NCBI RefSeq assembly: GCF_025147765.1
Contig: NZ_CP102265.1
Coordinates: 806,001-870,000, forward strand
DNA from: Blautia obeum ATCC 29174
GTDB lineage: Bacteria; Bacillota; Clostridia; Lachnospirales; Lachnospiraceae
Direction of reading: 5' to 3'
DNA: 64,000 bases
Each line of letters starts with the position of its first letter. Position 1 is the first letter of the stretch. Shown piece by piece: positions 1-9,440 of the stretch. The notes below the pieces were generated by a model. The model saw only the letters and a list, made by a program, of their open reading frames with translations. It was not told the origin of the DNA and did no database searches. The translations under genes were made by a program, and so were the position numbers.

Positions 1-713
1 GATTGGACAACCTGTCTGGAGAACTTTTGGAGCGTGCCTATCTGATGGAATACATGAGCGAAATGTTTAATTGCATGACAACAAAAGAAAACGATGTTTC
101 ACTCAGCAACGACAAACTGAACAGCCATTATATTTATAATGGAGAGATAGAATATCTTCTTTATGGAAATGAGAGTACGATTGTCAATAAGACAGAAGCG
201 ACTGCAGTGCTATATTCACTGCGTCTGGCAATCAACAGTGCCTACGTGTTTTTTGACAAGACATTGAATGCCGAGGCGAACAGCATTGCCAGCGGAATAT
301 CTGATGCGACCGGACAGGCATGGCTGTATCCGATCATTAAATATTCCTACCTGTTCTGCTGTGCAGTCGTCTACTCCGGTCAGGACTTATCCAGTCTGAT
401 GAAAGGGGACGAAGTCGCTGTATGGAGAGCAAACGACAAAGTGAAACTCAATTATAAAGAATATCTGAAACTGTTTCTGCTTGTCTCCATGATCAGTGAG
501 AACAATGAAAAGAAACTTCTGGTCAGGACAGCGGACTGCATTCAGCTGAATACCGGAAAGAGTCTGAGCAGCAAATATACGATGCTGACGCTCCGGGCTG
601 ATGTGAAGGCAGAGACGACATTTTTACCAAAAGTTTCGGCACTTCTCGGAAGAAGCAACTCCGATGAAGAGAGTCAGAAGACGATAAAATATCAGGGAAT
701 ACTGGGGTATTAG
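1..713 (+). CDS. DUF5702-like Tad-locus protein (5' truncated)
   Basis: C-terminal part of a protein whose start lies before the window; the frame is open from the first bases and ends with TAG at 711-713. The sequence around WRANDKVKLNYKEYLKLFLL resembles the conserved end of DUF5702 proteins, which sit beside TadE-like pseudopilins in Lachnospiraceae Tad/Flp loci. The visible part is mostly soluble, with one hydrophobic stretch near residues 105-125. It is followed 8 bases later by a TadE-like gene, which supports a role in the same envelope apparatus. The molecular function of DUF5702 is unknown. Assignment is from remembered family features, not a search. Confidence 0.65.
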   Translation, partial: LDNLSGELLERAYLMEYMSEMFNCMTTKENDVSLSNDKLNSHYIYNGEIEYLLYGNESTIVNKTEATAVLYSLRLAINSAYVFFDKTLNAEANSIASGISDATGQAWLYPIIKYSYLFCCAVVYSGQDLSSLMKGDEVAVWRANDKVKLNYKEYLKLFLLVSMISENNEKKLLVRTADCIQLNTGKSLSSKYTMLTLRADVKAETTFLPKVSALLGRSNSDEESQKTIKYQGILGY

Positions 714-721
714 GAGCAAAG

Positions 722-1429
722 ATGAAGAAAAGACAAAAAGGTTCTATCACAGTAGAAGCAACGTTGTTTCTGCCATTATTCTTTCTGGCATTTGTCAGTA
801 TTTACAGTCTGATATCGTTTACCAGAGCACAGCTGATTGTACAGTATGCGGCAGATCAGGCGGCAAAAGAAGTGGCACAGTACAGCTATATTCTGGAAAA
901 GATCGGAATTCTGGATTCTTTGGACGGACTGAATTCCAGGTCAGAGGATTTTGAAAAAAATATAAAGTCTATTGAAGAACAGCTGCAGACAGTTCAGCAG
1001 GCAGGAGAAAATGCCCTGAACGGAGAAGATCCTGTAGGTAATACGATAGAAGCCGGAAAAGCAGCGAAGGATGCTTATGGTACGGTCAGTGGTTATGTGG
1101 ATGATCCAGAATCGTTTATTTCCGGGGTACTGGCAGTGTTCAAAAAAGATGCAATCAATGGCATTTCTACATACATGGTTAATACGGTGGCAAAATCCTG
1201 TGTCATGAAACAGTTATCTGTTGCCGGAGGCGGACAGGATCCGTTAACTTATGCGGAAAAACTTGGGATTTCGGATATGAATATGTCAAAGACTGTCTGG
1301 TGCCAGAATAAGACGAGAGATATCAAGATCATAGTCGATTTTAATATGAATAATCAGGTACCCTTTTTCAGAATGAAGCCGAGACATTACAGAGTCTGTG
1401 CTTCTACACGGGTCTGGTCAGGAGTGTGA
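722..1429 (+). CDS. TadE-like pseudopilin/pilus assembly protein
   Basis: Short basic N-terminus (MKKRQKGSITVEATLFLPLF) then one hydrophobic helix of about 25 residues. This is the hallmark of TadE/TadF-like proteins: G-S-x-T-V-E-A leader with the conserved glutamate five residues into the helix. The rest (about 200 residues) is an extracytoplasmic domain. In Tad systems such minor pseudopilins are processed by a prepilin peptidase, and one is encoded by the next gene, whose reading frame starts at the end of this one. RBS GGAGCAAAG lies just before the ATG. Part of the left-hand Tad-like operon. Confidence 0.8.
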   Translation: MKKRQKGSITVEATLFLPLFFLAFVSIYSLISFTRAQLIVQYAADQAAKEVAQYSYILEKIGILDSLDGLNSRSEDFEKNIKSIEEQLQTVQQAGENALNGEDPVGNTIEAGKAAKDAYGTVSGYVDDPESFISGVLAVFKKDAINGISTYMVNTVAKSCVMKQLSVAGGGQDPLTYAEKLGISDMNMSKTVWCQNKTRDIKIIVDFNMNNQVPFFRMKPRHYRVCASTRVWSGV

Positions 1430-1443
1430 TGAAGGAGAATATG

Positions 1444-2007
1444 ATGGAAACCGTTATAAATACTACAGCAAAAAAGAAAAAGATATTTTTTCTGGCGTTT
1501 CTTCTGACAGAAGTGGTGAGCTGCTTTTTGTTTTATAGGTACGACTACCACTGGACGAAGATTCTTCGATATTTGTGCCTGACAGGATTTATGCTGGTCC
1601 TGGCAGTGATCGATCATGAAAAATCAATCGTGCCAAATAAGCTGCTGGTAGCAATGCTGGTCATTCGTGCAGTGCTTCTTGTTATCGAGGTCGCTGTATA
1701 TCCGGTTTACTGGAAAGAAAAAATGATTTCTGCAGTGGGTGGAATGCTGGTTGGTCTGATACTGTTCCTTCTGGCTTATGTTCTTTCGAGAAAAAGTATT
1801 GGACTGGGCGATGTAAAACTGGCGGCGGTACTGGGATGGTACCTCGGGTTATCTCTGATCTGGTGGGATCTGGTAGCCGGACTTTTGCTGGCAGGAATCT
1901 ATTCCGTGGTACAGCTGGCACGCAAAAAACTGAGTATGAAAGATTCCATTCCGTTGGTACCGTTTCTTGCAGCGGGAACGATCTTGATTTTACTGCTTGG
2001 ATTTTAG
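1444..2007 (+). CDS. A24-family prepilin peptidase (TadV/CpaA-type)
   Basis: Multi-spanning membrane aspartyl protease of about 187 residues with the two expected catalytic aspartates: one in AVIDHEKSIVPNK and one in GLGDVKL. This matches the TadV/CpaA short form without the N-methylation domain. It would cleave the leader of pilin-like substrates such as the preceding TadE-like protein. The frame is open from a GTG at 1426 and ATGs at 1429 and 1441. The Shine-Dalgarno AAGGAG at 1432-1437 lies six bases before ATG 1444, so 1444 is preferred; 1429, overlapping the previous stop, is the main alternative. Ten bases separate it from the next gene. Confidence 0.85.
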   Translation: METVINTTAKKKKIFFLAFLLTEVVSCFLFYRYDYHWTKILRYLCLTGFMLVLAVIDHEKSIVPNKLLVAMLVIRAVLLVIEVAVYPVYWKEKMISAVGGMLVGLILFLLAYVLSRKSIGLGDVKLAAVLGWYLGLSLIWWDLVAGLLLAGIYSVVQLARKKLSMKDSIPLVPFLAAGTILILLLGF

Positions 2008-2016
2008 GAGGAAGCT

Positions 2017-3309
2017 ATGAAAAAACTGGTTGTTGTGGCAATGATCTTTTTGCTTGGGACTGCTTGGTGGAGTACGATTGACAATTTCGGAGTAAAAAAG
2101 GCGGAATACAGACAGCACATTGCAGCAGCTGAAAAATATGAAAAACAGCAGATATATTATGATGCAGTTCTGGAATACAAAAATGCACTGGAAGAAAACC
2201 CGGATCAGGGTGATCTGTGGATAAAAATTGCACAGGATTACAGAAATCTGGGTTCAGATGATGAGTTCGAGGAAGCCTGCAATCAGGCGATCAGTCTCGA
2301 GGATGATAAACATGAGGCGTTATTTATGCTTACGGATTATTATCTGGAAGAGGGACGAAGAGAAGATGCGATTGCACTTCTGAAACGGCAGGCAGAAAAG
2401 ACAAAATACAATGGTGATATCAAAGAAAAATTACAGTCACTGGCAGGAGAAGTGCAGACAGTCAGTGCAGATTATGATGAGATCTCGACAGAGTGCAGTG
2501 GATATATGTATGTAAAATCCGGAGATCTGTATGGATTCTTGAACAGCAGCGGACAGGAAATCCTGCGGCCGGAATATCAGTCAGTCGGATTATTTGGAGA
2601 CTGGGGAGTTGCACCGGTTCAGAAAGATGGGGAAAGTTACTACATTGATACAAATAATTATAAACGCCGGCAGCCGGAGGAAGCTTATCAGTATCTGGGA
2701 ACAGAGAAGCAGGGCATTATACCGGCAGAGAAAGATGGAAAATGGGGATATCTCAACAGACAGTTTCAGCCGCTGACAGAGTTTATCTATGATGCTGCAA
2801 CGCCGATTCTGGATGGTTTTGGTGCAGTGAAGCAGGGAGAAAGTTGGGCGCTGATCGGGGATGACCTTCAGATGGCTACAGATTTTGTTTTTTCAGATGT
2901 GTTGCAGGATGAATGGGGCTTCTGTTCGAGAAACGGAGTGGCTTTTGTAAAAAGTGGTGAGCAGTACATTCTTGTGGATGCAGAAGGAAAGCAGCTTGGA
3001 AGTGAAAGTTATGAAGCAGCGTATCCATTTGTATCCGATCAGCCGGCAGCAGTCATGCAGAGCGGCAAATGGGGATTTGTTTTTATAGATGGCAGTAAGA
3101 CACTGGAATGTATGTTTGCGGGGGCAAAGAGTTTCTCGGGAATTGGATATGCACCGGTCCAGACCGACGATGGCTGGGGATATATAAAACAGAATGGAGA
3201 TATTGCAGTGCAGCCTCAGTTTGAAGATGCCAAAGCATTTAACAGCAGAGGAATCGCACCGGTAAAAACAGACGGAAGCTGGAAACTGATTCAGCTGGAT
3301 ATTTATTAG
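2017..3309 (+). CDS. Membrane-anchored TPR and WG-repeat protein
   Basis: N-terminal hydrophobic signal/anchor (KKLVVVAMIFLLGTAWW), then two or three TPR-like helical repeats (about residues 28-120). After that come five or more WG-type repeats marked by K-x-G-x-W/Y-G-Y/F (GDLYGFLN, DGKWGYLN, SGKWGFVF, DDGWGYIK). WG repeats are short beta repeats of unknown ligand, common in secreted Lachnospiraceae proteins. It sits inside the Tad/kinase gene string with short gaps on both sides and RBS AGGAGG before the ATG. It is probably a surface-exposed scaffold or sensor. No catalytic motif is seen. Confidence 0.75.
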   Translation: MKKLVVVAMIFLLGTAWWSTIDNFGVKKAEYRQHIAAAEKYEKQQIYYDAVLEYKNALEENPDQGDLWIKIAQDYRNLGSDDEFEEACNQAISLEDDKHEALFMLTDYYLEEGRREDAIALLKRQAEKTKYNGDIKEKLQSLAGEVQTVSADYDEISTECSGYMYVKSGDLYGFLNSSGQEILRPEYQSVGLFGDWGVAPVQKDGESYYIDTNNYKRRQPEEAYQYLGTEKQGIIPAEKDGKWGYLNRQFQPLTEFIYDAATPILDGFGAVKQGESWALIGDDLQMATDFVFSDVLQDEWGFCSRNGVAFVKSGEQYILVDAEGKQLGSESYEAAYPFVSDQPAAVMQSGKWGFVFIDGSKTLECMFAGAKSFSGIGYAPVQTDDGWGYIKQNGDIAVQPQFEDAKAFNSRGIAPVKTDGSWKLIQLDIY

Positions 3310-3320
3310 GAGGGACAGCA

Positions 3321-4490
3321 ATGGGATTTTCATTTGATTTTACGGGAGAAAGAAATGTGATTGTATATCAGGCGGAGGCTGGTATGGTATTGGATGAAAA
3401 TATATACAGATTGTTGAGAAGCGAGCTGATGGAAGAATACATCCTGTCGTTTGAAACAGAAAATACCAGTAGGGAATGTCGGTTTTATTATGACATTACC
3501 GGATGCACGAATATGAGAGCCTGGATGGGAGAACATGGATTTCTGGAAAAAAGAAAAATGAAAAAGAAGATTGAAGAGATGCAGAAGCTTCTGACCCGAA
3601 ATGGAATTCCGAAAGAAATGATTGAACAGGAAATGCAGTATATGTTTGTGAATGATGAGGACGAAGAGGTTCGGCTTGTCTGCATTCCGTTAAGGGAAAA
3701 TACATATATGGAAACAAAGCGCGGAAAAGCAGAAGACAGCGGATTACCACCACTTCCGAAAGAAATTCCGGTTCCGCCGGAAAATGGAGCAGGCTTTCAG
3801 AATTATACAGGTCCGGCAGTACAGAAGAAACCGGAAATGGACAGCCGGAATGAGGTCAGTCGGAATACAGAAAATTGGAATACAGAAGACTGGAATGCAC
3901 AGGAAGAACTGTATGTTCCGCAGAAGAAGCATTTTTCACATCATACGGAAAATTCACAGCACATGGAGCATTTACAGGATATAGAACCTTTGCAAGACAT
4001 AGAACCTGTGGACCAGAGATTTTTCAGAGAAGAATCTTTTGCAAAAGAAGACAGCGAGTTCCAGAGGGAGGAACCCGTACAGCATTTTGAGAAACCCGCC
4101 GACAGAGATGATGAAGAAGAGGATGGCACAGTACTTTTGTATGATCCGGATGATGAGGGAACAGTTCTTCTTAAAGTACCTCCAAAGATCAACGTCAGAC
4201 TGATACGCCGTAATACGGGCGAAGAATTTGTGATCAACAAAGAAAGAACCAAGATAGGCAAAAAGGCAGCAGTCGTGGACATCTGCATTCAGGGAAACAA
4301 AACGATCAGCAGGGAACACTGCATCATTACATTTGAAGAAGGGGGATTTTTCCTGGAAGACTGTCATTCACTGAATCACACTTATCTGAATAAGACTGAG
4401 CTGGAGCCGGAGATTCCGGTCAGACTGGAAACAGACAGTGAAATACAGATGTCAGATGAACTGTTCGATTTTATCATTGAGGAGGGATAA
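3321..4490 (+). CDS. DUF6382 and FHA domain protein
   Basis: N-terminal about 130 residues match the DUF6382 type found ahead of FHA domains in Firmicutes. A variable linker rich in N, E, H and Q contains small internal duplications (NWNTEDWN; QDIEPLQDIEP). The C-terminal FHA domain (about residues 285-389) keeps the IGKK glycine and the SREH phosphothreonine-binding core, while the usual NGT is NHT. FHA domains bind phosphothreonine. The Ser/Thr kinase two genes downstream is the obvious source, so this is likely its reader or adaptor. No signal peptide, hence cytoplasmic. Three bases separate it from the next ORF. Confidence 0.82.
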   Translation: MGFSFDFTGERNVIVYQAEAGMVLDENIYRLLRSELMEEYILSFETENTSRECRFYYDITGCTNMRAWMGEHGFLEKRKMKKKIEEMQKLLTRNGIPKEMIEQEMQYMFVNDEDEEVRLVCIPLRENTYMETKRGKAEDSGLPPLPKEIPVPPENGAGFQNYTGPAVQKKPEMDSRNEVSRNTENWNTEDWNAQEELYVPQKKHFSHHTENSQHMEHLQDIEPLQDIEPVDQRFFREESFAKEDSEFQREEPVQHFEKPADRDDEEEDGTVLLYDPDDEGTVLLKVPPKINVRLIRRNTGEEFVINKERTKIGKKAAVVDICIQGNKTISREHCIITFEEGGFFLEDCHSLNHTYLNKTELEPEIPVRLETDSEIQMSDELFDFIIEEG

Positions 4491-4492
4491 AG

Positions 4493-6487
4493 ATGAAATG
4501 TCCAAATTGTAATGGAGAGATTAAACTGGGTGAGAAATACTGCGGTCGATGCGGAAATCCGGTTCCCGATGAAAAGAGCGGAAAAGACGAAAAGAAAACC
4601 GGAAAGAAGAATGCGAAACAAAACAGAAGCTCCGGGAAAAAAGAAAAGTCAGGAAAAAATGGAAAGAAAGGTCTCTTCCTGCCATTGGGACTTGGCATTC
4701 TGTGTGTATTGATCATTGTAGTTGTAGGCCTCGTGGTAACACCTAAGCAGACAACGGCAGGTAAATTACAGGAAAAAATGGATCTTGGAAATAATTATCT
4801 GGAAAAAGCGGATTATGTAAAAGCAAAAGCTGCTTTTTCAGAAGCACTGGAAATTGATGAGAAATCACCGGAGGCAGCACTTGGTATGGCAGATGCCTAT
4901 AATGGACAGAAGAAACCGGATCAGGCACTGAAATATCTGAAAAAAGCTTCCCAGAATGTAAAAACTGCATCTGAGGAAAAAGATGCGACCCATGTGCCGA
5001 AAGATACTGCAGATTTCTCCAGTCATTATGAGAAATCGTGTAACGAGACTGCTGACCAGTATAAGAGTAGTAACAATATATCGAAACAGCAGGAAACAAA
5101 AGAAGTTATAAAAGAATTTAAGACAATCGTTATCTATGTGCCGGAAAAGAATCCTTCAACTGATACGCCTGTCCCGGCTAAAAAGGAGACGAAAAAGACT
5201 TCGAAACAGATGGCGAAACAGAAAACCAAAGAGAAGGTGACTCCGGAAGAAACAAAAGATTCCGAAGATCCGCTGGGACCAACGGAGAAAAAGGCAGATG
5301 ACGCTGGCAAGGCGGTCGTTACGACAGAACCTGAAGAAGAACCGACAGTTACGCCGGAAAGCCCAACCCCAACACCGGAAGAAGCGATAGCTGTTCCGGA
5401 GGATGAAGTAACACCGACACCAACAGAAGTAATGCCAACACCAACAGAGATAACACCGACTCCAACGGTTTTAACCCCAACACCGACTCCTAAAGAAGAA
5501 TTCGGCATACCTGTTGCAGAGGAAGAATATGTGTATGATCCGGCAACAGATACAGGGACTTATGTTCCGGTAGGGGAAGATACCGGGGACAGTGGGCAGA
5601 CAGTAAATAAGCCTGATACATCGGCCAATACTTCAATAGGAGAAATTCCGACGACAGAAACACCAGTGGCGGAAGTACCGGCAGCAGAAACTCCGGCTCA
5701 GGAGGAAGCAAAAGAAGATTCTGCAGAAGGAGAAAATGCAGATGAAAAAAATGCAGATGGAGAAATGGTAGAAACGGAAGTTACCGTGGAGGAAGACGGA
5801 GAGGAGTCGACAGCGGAGGCTGTGGACGAAAAAGAAATTCTTGACGACTATTCGGATACAATTCTGGAAAAGACTCCAAGAGTTGATTTAAATGGCAAAG
5901 ATATTCCATACACATATGGAGATGTATCTGCGGTAAATGCAGCACTGAATGGGGTGTTTGGCATGCAGAGATCAGACCTGGATAAAGATGGAAAACCAGA
6001 ATTGCTCGTGATCGCAATGCAGAATGGGAAGATGACATTTACGGTATACAGAGTTGTAGATGGAGAGGTCAAAGCAGATGCAACAGTGAATGCCACTGAT
6101 GGAATCGGAACAGCACTTCCGGAAGCTGATTACGGATTTACGCAGGAATGTTTTGGCAAAGAAGATGACGCTGGATGGACAGTAGGTTTTGCATCTTATG
6201 TATACGGAACAGATGCAGGTGACGGAACTCCGACTACAAAGTTCAGCATAGAGGCTTATAAGCTTCATGCGGATGGAACGACCATACAGTTGACGGAAGA
6301 AGATGCGGCCTCACTGGTGGGAATAGACCTGACAGGAGATCTATCAACGGTATTTGATCCATTGTCTGATGGTCTGGCTACAACGGAGAATGGTCTCCAG
6401 GATCTGGTATCGATCGTCGGAAATCTGAGTGCCGGAAGTGAAAATCTTGGCATTAATGTAAAAGATCATACAGTATTTGAGCAGTAA
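4493..6487 (+). CDS. Zinc-ribbon, TPR and Pro/Thr-rich membrane protein
   Basis: Begins with a zinc ribbon (C3, C6, C17, C20: MKCPNCNGEI and YCGRCG), followed by a Lys-rich segment and one transmembrane helix (about 61-83). A short TPR unit (about 89-150) follows, then a long low-complexity region with TPTP repeats (about 280-335) and Glu/Ala-rich sequence. The last roughly 200 residues form a folded domain of unknown family. The layout predicts a cytoplasmic zinc ribbon, a single membrane pass and an extracellular stalk. It lies between the FHA and kinase genes and is probably part of that signalling complex, possibly a kinase substrate given its Thr content. The C-terminal domain was not recognised. 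Confidence 0.72.
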   Translation: MKCPNCNGEIKLGEKYCGRCGNPVPDEKSGKDEKKTGKKNAKQNRSSGKKEKSGKNGKKGLFLPLGLGILCVLIIVVVGLVVTPKQTTAGKLQEKMDLGNNYLEKADYVKAKAAFSEALEIDEKSPEAALGMADAYNGQKKPDQALKYLKKASQNVKTASEEKDATHVPKDTADFSSHYEKSCNETADQYKSSNNISKQQETKEVIKEFKTIVIYVPEKNPSTDTPVPAKKETKKTSKQMAKQKTKEKVTPEETKDSEDPLGPTEKKADDAGKAVVTTEPEEEPTVTPESPTPTPEEAIAVPEDEVTPTPTEVMPTPTEITPTPTVLTPTPTPKEEFGIPVAEEEYVYDPATDTGTYVPVGEDTGDSGQTVNKPDTSANTSIGEIPTTETPVAEVPAAETPAQEEAKEDSAEGENADEKNADGEMVETEVTVEEDGEESTAEAVDEKEILDDYSDTILEKTPRVDLNGKDIPYTYGDVSAVNAALNGVFGMQRSDLDKDGKPELLVIAMQNGKMTFTVYRVVDGEVKADATVNATDGIGTALPEADYGFTQECFGKEDDAGWTVGFASYVYGTDAGDGTPTTKFSIEAYKLHADGTTIQLTEEDAASLVGIDLTGDLSTVFDPLSDGLATTENGLQDLVSIVGNLSAGSENLGINVKDHTVFEQ

Positions 6488-6498
6488 AGGGGAAGGTC

Positions 6499-8523
6499 AT
6501 GCTGAAACATATACCGGAGACATACGAAATTATTGGCAAAATAGGATCTGGAAAAAGTGGTGATGTGTATAAGGCGTATCATAAAAACCTGCGTACTTAT
6601 GTTGTGCTGAAAAAGGTAAAAACAGAGCTTCGAAATCTTGTAAACAATCGTGCAGAAGTAGATGTACTGAAAAATCTGCGTCATTCCGGGCTTCCTCAGG
6701 TCTATGACTTTCTGGAAGTGGACGGAGATGTGTATACTGTTATGACTTTTGTAGAGGGAAACAGTTTTGGACAGTATCTGGACAGCGGCAGAGAATTTGA
6801 AGAAAAATCTGTGATCATCTGGGCGAGACAGATCTGTGCCACGCTTTGCTATATGCATGAACAGAAGCCACCGATCGTACACGGGGATCTGAAACCGGAG
6901 AACATCATGCTGCGGCCGGATGGAAATATCTGCCTGATCGATTTTAATATTTCTGCCAGTCTGGATGGCGGTGATGCCTGGGTGACCGGATATACGAATG
7001 GATATGCGGCACCGGAGCAGATCGAAGCCATGCGGTATAACCAGAATGAACTGGATTCGTCCCACTGGAAAAAAGCAGATCCACGCTCGGATCTGTACAG
7101 CCTTGGGGCTACGCTCTATCATCTGCTCTGTGGAAAGAAACCGGCGGTGGATGAAGACGGCTATGCAGAAGATATTCAGGATATGGGGCGAAAGGTCAAT
7201 ACAGTTTTTGCAGCGATCATCATGAAGTGTCTGGAACCGAATCCGGATAACCGTTATCAGAGAGCAAGAGAACTGCTGAGTGATCTGGAACATATGTCTC
7301 TTAAAGAAAAAAGATATAAACGTCTGGTACTGAATCAGAAGATTATTACCGCTTCTGTGGCATGCCTGATGCTGCTCTGTGCAGCGATTGCAGTCATGGG
7401 ATATTTAAGGATAGGGACAGATACCCGGAAAGAATATGACAATCTGGTATCGCAGGAGAAGCAGTATCTTGCGGAAGGCGACTATGAAAAAATGGAAGTC
7501 TGCTATCAGAAAGCATCAGATCTGATGCCGGACAGTCTGGATGCATATTACCAGAAGGCACTTTCCTGCAGCCAGAGACAGCAGTATGGTGAATGCATTG
7601 ATTTTATCAATTCCAAAATCCTTGGAAATGAGAAGATCGCGAATCGCGAGGAAGATTTAAATAATGTCTATTATCTCCTGGGGGATTGTTATGCGAAGCA
7701 GGAAGATTATGCAAATGCCTGTGCAAGCTATGAGAAGGCGCTTCAGATTGCCCCGGATAATGGCAGTTATTACAGAGATTATGCAATTGCGCTTGCCTGT
7801 AGTGGAAATATAGAAGAAGCCAAAAACATTCTCAGTTCAGCAAAAGAAAAAGGACTGGATTCTGTTGAAGCAGATTATGTGCAGGGAGAGATCCTTTTTA
7901 ATATGGAAGATTATTTAGAAGCGCGACAGATTTTTGAGGCATGCATTGACAAAACAGAAGATTCCTATGTGAAAATGCGTGCGTATATAATGACAGCAAG
8001 ATGCATTGACAAGATGGAGAGCGGCACGACAGGAACACAGGAAAAGATTCGTCTGTTGGAAGAGGCAGAACAGGAACTTTCCGGAGATGGAAATATCGGA
8101 GTGCTGGAAGAACTTGCACAGGCTTATTGCGATGCAGGCGCAGAAGGCGATGATACTTATTATCAAAAAGCAATTGAAATATTTAAGCAGATAGAAAAGC
8201 AGGGAATGAGTGATTACGATACGGAATATAATCTCGCAGTCTTATATCAGAATGTAGGTGATTATTCCAATGCAGCGGAAACATTGGATAACATCCTTAA
8301 GACGTATGGGGAGGATTACCGTACATATAAGAGCCTTGCTTATCTGGAAGCTTCCAAACAGAATTCACTGGCGGTTGACCTCAGAAATTACAGCAAATTT
8401 GGAGAATATTATAAGAAAGCAGATGAGTTATATCAGAAAGAGTCTGCTTCCAATGCAAATGATGCGGATATGGAGCGACTCCAGGAACTTTACCAACAGG
8501 CAGTAGATAACGGATGGCTGTAA
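6499..8523 (+). CDS. Transmembrane Ser/Thr protein kinase with TPR sensor half
   Basis: Hanks-type kinase domain (about residues 9-270): glycine loop GSGKSGDVYKA, VLKK lysine, helix-C glutamate in RAEVDVL, catalytic HGDLKPEN (D130), metal-binding IDFN (D148) and APEQ. One transmembrane helix (about 282-303) separates it from an extracellular half of TPR repeats. Two oddities: HGD replaces HRD, so it is a non-RD kinase not expected to need activation-loop phosphorylation, and DFG is DFN. PASTA repeats typical of PknB/PrkC are absent. It likely phosphorylates partners of the neighbouring FHA protein. RBS GGGGAAGG precedes the ATG by a few bases. Confidence 0.88.
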   Translation: MLKHIPETYEIIGKIGSGKSGDVYKAYHKNLRTYVVLKKVKTELRNLVNNRAEVDVLKNLRHSGLPQVYDFLEVDGDVYTVMTFVEGNSFGQYLDSGREFEEKSVIIWARQICATLCYMHEQKPPIVHGDLKPENIMLRPDGNICLIDFNISASLDGGDAWVTGYTNGYAAPEQIEAMRYNQNELDSSHWKKADPRSDLYSLGATLYHLLCGKKPAVDEDGYAEDIQDMGRKVNTVFAAIIMKCLEPNPDNRYQRARELLSDLEHMSLKEKRYKRLVLNQKIITASVACLMLLCAAIAVMGYLRIGTDTRKEYDNLVSQEKQYLAEGDYEKMEVCYQKASDLMPDSLDAYYQKALSCSQRQQYGECIDFINSKILGNEKIANREEDLNNVYYLLGDCYAKQEDYANACASYEKALQIAPDNGSYYRDYAIALACSGNIEEAKNILSSAKEKGLDSVEADYVQGEILFNMEDYLEARQIFEACIDKTEDSYVKMRAYIMTARCIDKMESGTTGTQEKIRLLEEAEQELSGDGNIGVLEELAQAYCDAGAEGDDTYYQKAIEIFKQIEKQGMSDYDTEYNLAVLYQNVGDYSNAAETLDNILKTYGEDYRTYKSLAYLEASKQNSLAVDLRNYSKFGEYYKKADELYQKESASNANDADMERLQELYQQAVDNGWL

Positions 8524-8556
8524 TCTGAGAAATCAGGACAAAAGGCAGGGAGAGAA

Positions 8557-8691
8557 ATGATAGTAGGAAAAATGATGTTTGCAGGAGGTCTGGCGGGAGT
8601 GATCTGTTGTATGGTTGCATTGCTGGTACTTCCGAGAATTTTTGAAAAGCAGAGAAAAAAGCTTCTGGAAAAACTGGAAGAGGAAATATGA
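8557..8691 (+). CDS. 44-residue single-pass membrane protein
   Basis: Small ORF beginning MIVGKMMFAGGLAGVICC, with one hydrophobic helix (about residues 7-26) and a basic/acidic amphipathic tail ending EKLEEEI. GGGAG lies five to nine bases before the ATG. It fits exactly between the kinase and the next signal-peptide protein, on the same strand and without overlap. Function unknown; size and position suggest an accessory subunit of the kinase or Tad complex. It is too short for length-based confidence, but the RBS, spacing and helix support it being real. Confidence 0.6.
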   Translation: MIVGKMMFAGGLAGVICCMVALLVLPRIFEKQRKKLLEKLEEEI

Positions 8692-8707
8692 GAAAGGAGA
8701 GAGAAAG

Positions 8708-9358
8708 ATGAAAAAGAGTAAAAGAGTTCTGGCAATCATCGTATGCTGTATACTTGTTATTGCATCGTGCAGTGTAGTGTATGCCGGCGGAATTCGACTC
8801 AACAAGTCTAAAGTTCAGTTATATGCAGGCGGGAAAACAACGATAACAGCTGTTGGAGGAAATTCAAAAGTAACATGGACTTCCAGTAATTCTAAGATTG
8901 CCAGTGTGAGCTCACGTGGGAAAAGAGCTGTGGTAACCGCCAGAAAACCTGGGAAAGCTGTGATAACAGCTAAATATGGAAAGAAAAAACTTAAATGTAC
9001 TGTGACAGTAAAGAAAGCCAAAACAGTCATAAATAAGAGTACTCTTAAAGGAACTTGGGAAGTTGATGTGCCGATGACAGTGAAAGTAAATAAAACTTCT
9101 ATACGCTGGATCTATGGTTCGGCATTTTACTATGGAAATGCAATGAAATTTGCAAACAATGGAAGCTTTCTGTATTATGTCGGAGCCGGAAATGGTGGAA
9201 AAGGAAGCTATAAAATTGGCAGCAACAGTATCACTTACAGTGTAAGAACTTATGAAGAAGGCAGCCTGGAAAAAGGAACGATCAAGGTCATTAAAGGGAA
9301 GAATATACGCTTGATGACGAGATATGATATTTATAAGATTTACTGGAAGAAGAAATAA
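8708..9358 (+). CDS. Secreted protein with bacterial Ig-like (Big2) domain
   Basis: Signal peptide (MKKSKRVLAIIVCCILVIAS to about VYAGG), then a Big2 fold (about residues 25-105) with the familiar KVTWTSSNSKIASVS and GKAVITA motifs. A C-terminal domain of about 100 residues (GTWEVDVP, FANNGSFLYYVG, GSYKIGSNSITYSV) resembles small lipocalin-like ligand-binding folds. AAGGAG at 8694-8699 is eight bases before ATG 8708, and this start gives a clean signal peptide; a longer frame from 8615 would read through the upstream small gene. Last gene of the Tad/kinase string, followed by a strong terminator. Confidence 0.8.
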   Translation: MKKSKRVLAIIVCCILVIASCSVVYAGGIRLNKSKVQLYAGGKTTITAVGGNSKVTWTSSNSKIASVSSRGKRAVVTARKPGKAVITAKYGKKKLKCTVTVKKAKTVINKSTLKGTWEVDVPMTVKVNKTSIRWIYGSAFYYGNAMKFANNGSFLYYVGAGNGGKGSYKIGSNSITYSVRTYEEGSLEKGTIKVIKGKNIRLMTRYDIYKIYWKKK

Positions 9359-9390
9359 AAGTTGGATTTTGCTTCAAATCGAGAGTGTAA

Positions 9391-9440
9391 AATAAAGTGT
9401 GTAAGTTACTGGTAACAAAACTTACGCACTTTATTTTTTT
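9391..9440 (+). terminator. Strong intrinsic terminator of the Tad/kinase operon
   Basis: Arms 9391-9407 and 9419-9435 pair over 17 bp with a single G-U, have an 11-base loop and run into a T tract (9434-9440). A group II intron begins about 13 bases further on. Confidence 0.92.

Noticed and set aside
5384..5500. Satellite or mobile repeat
   Set aside because: TPTP-coding low-complexity sequence inside the zinc-ribbon/TPR protein; simple in-frame repeat.
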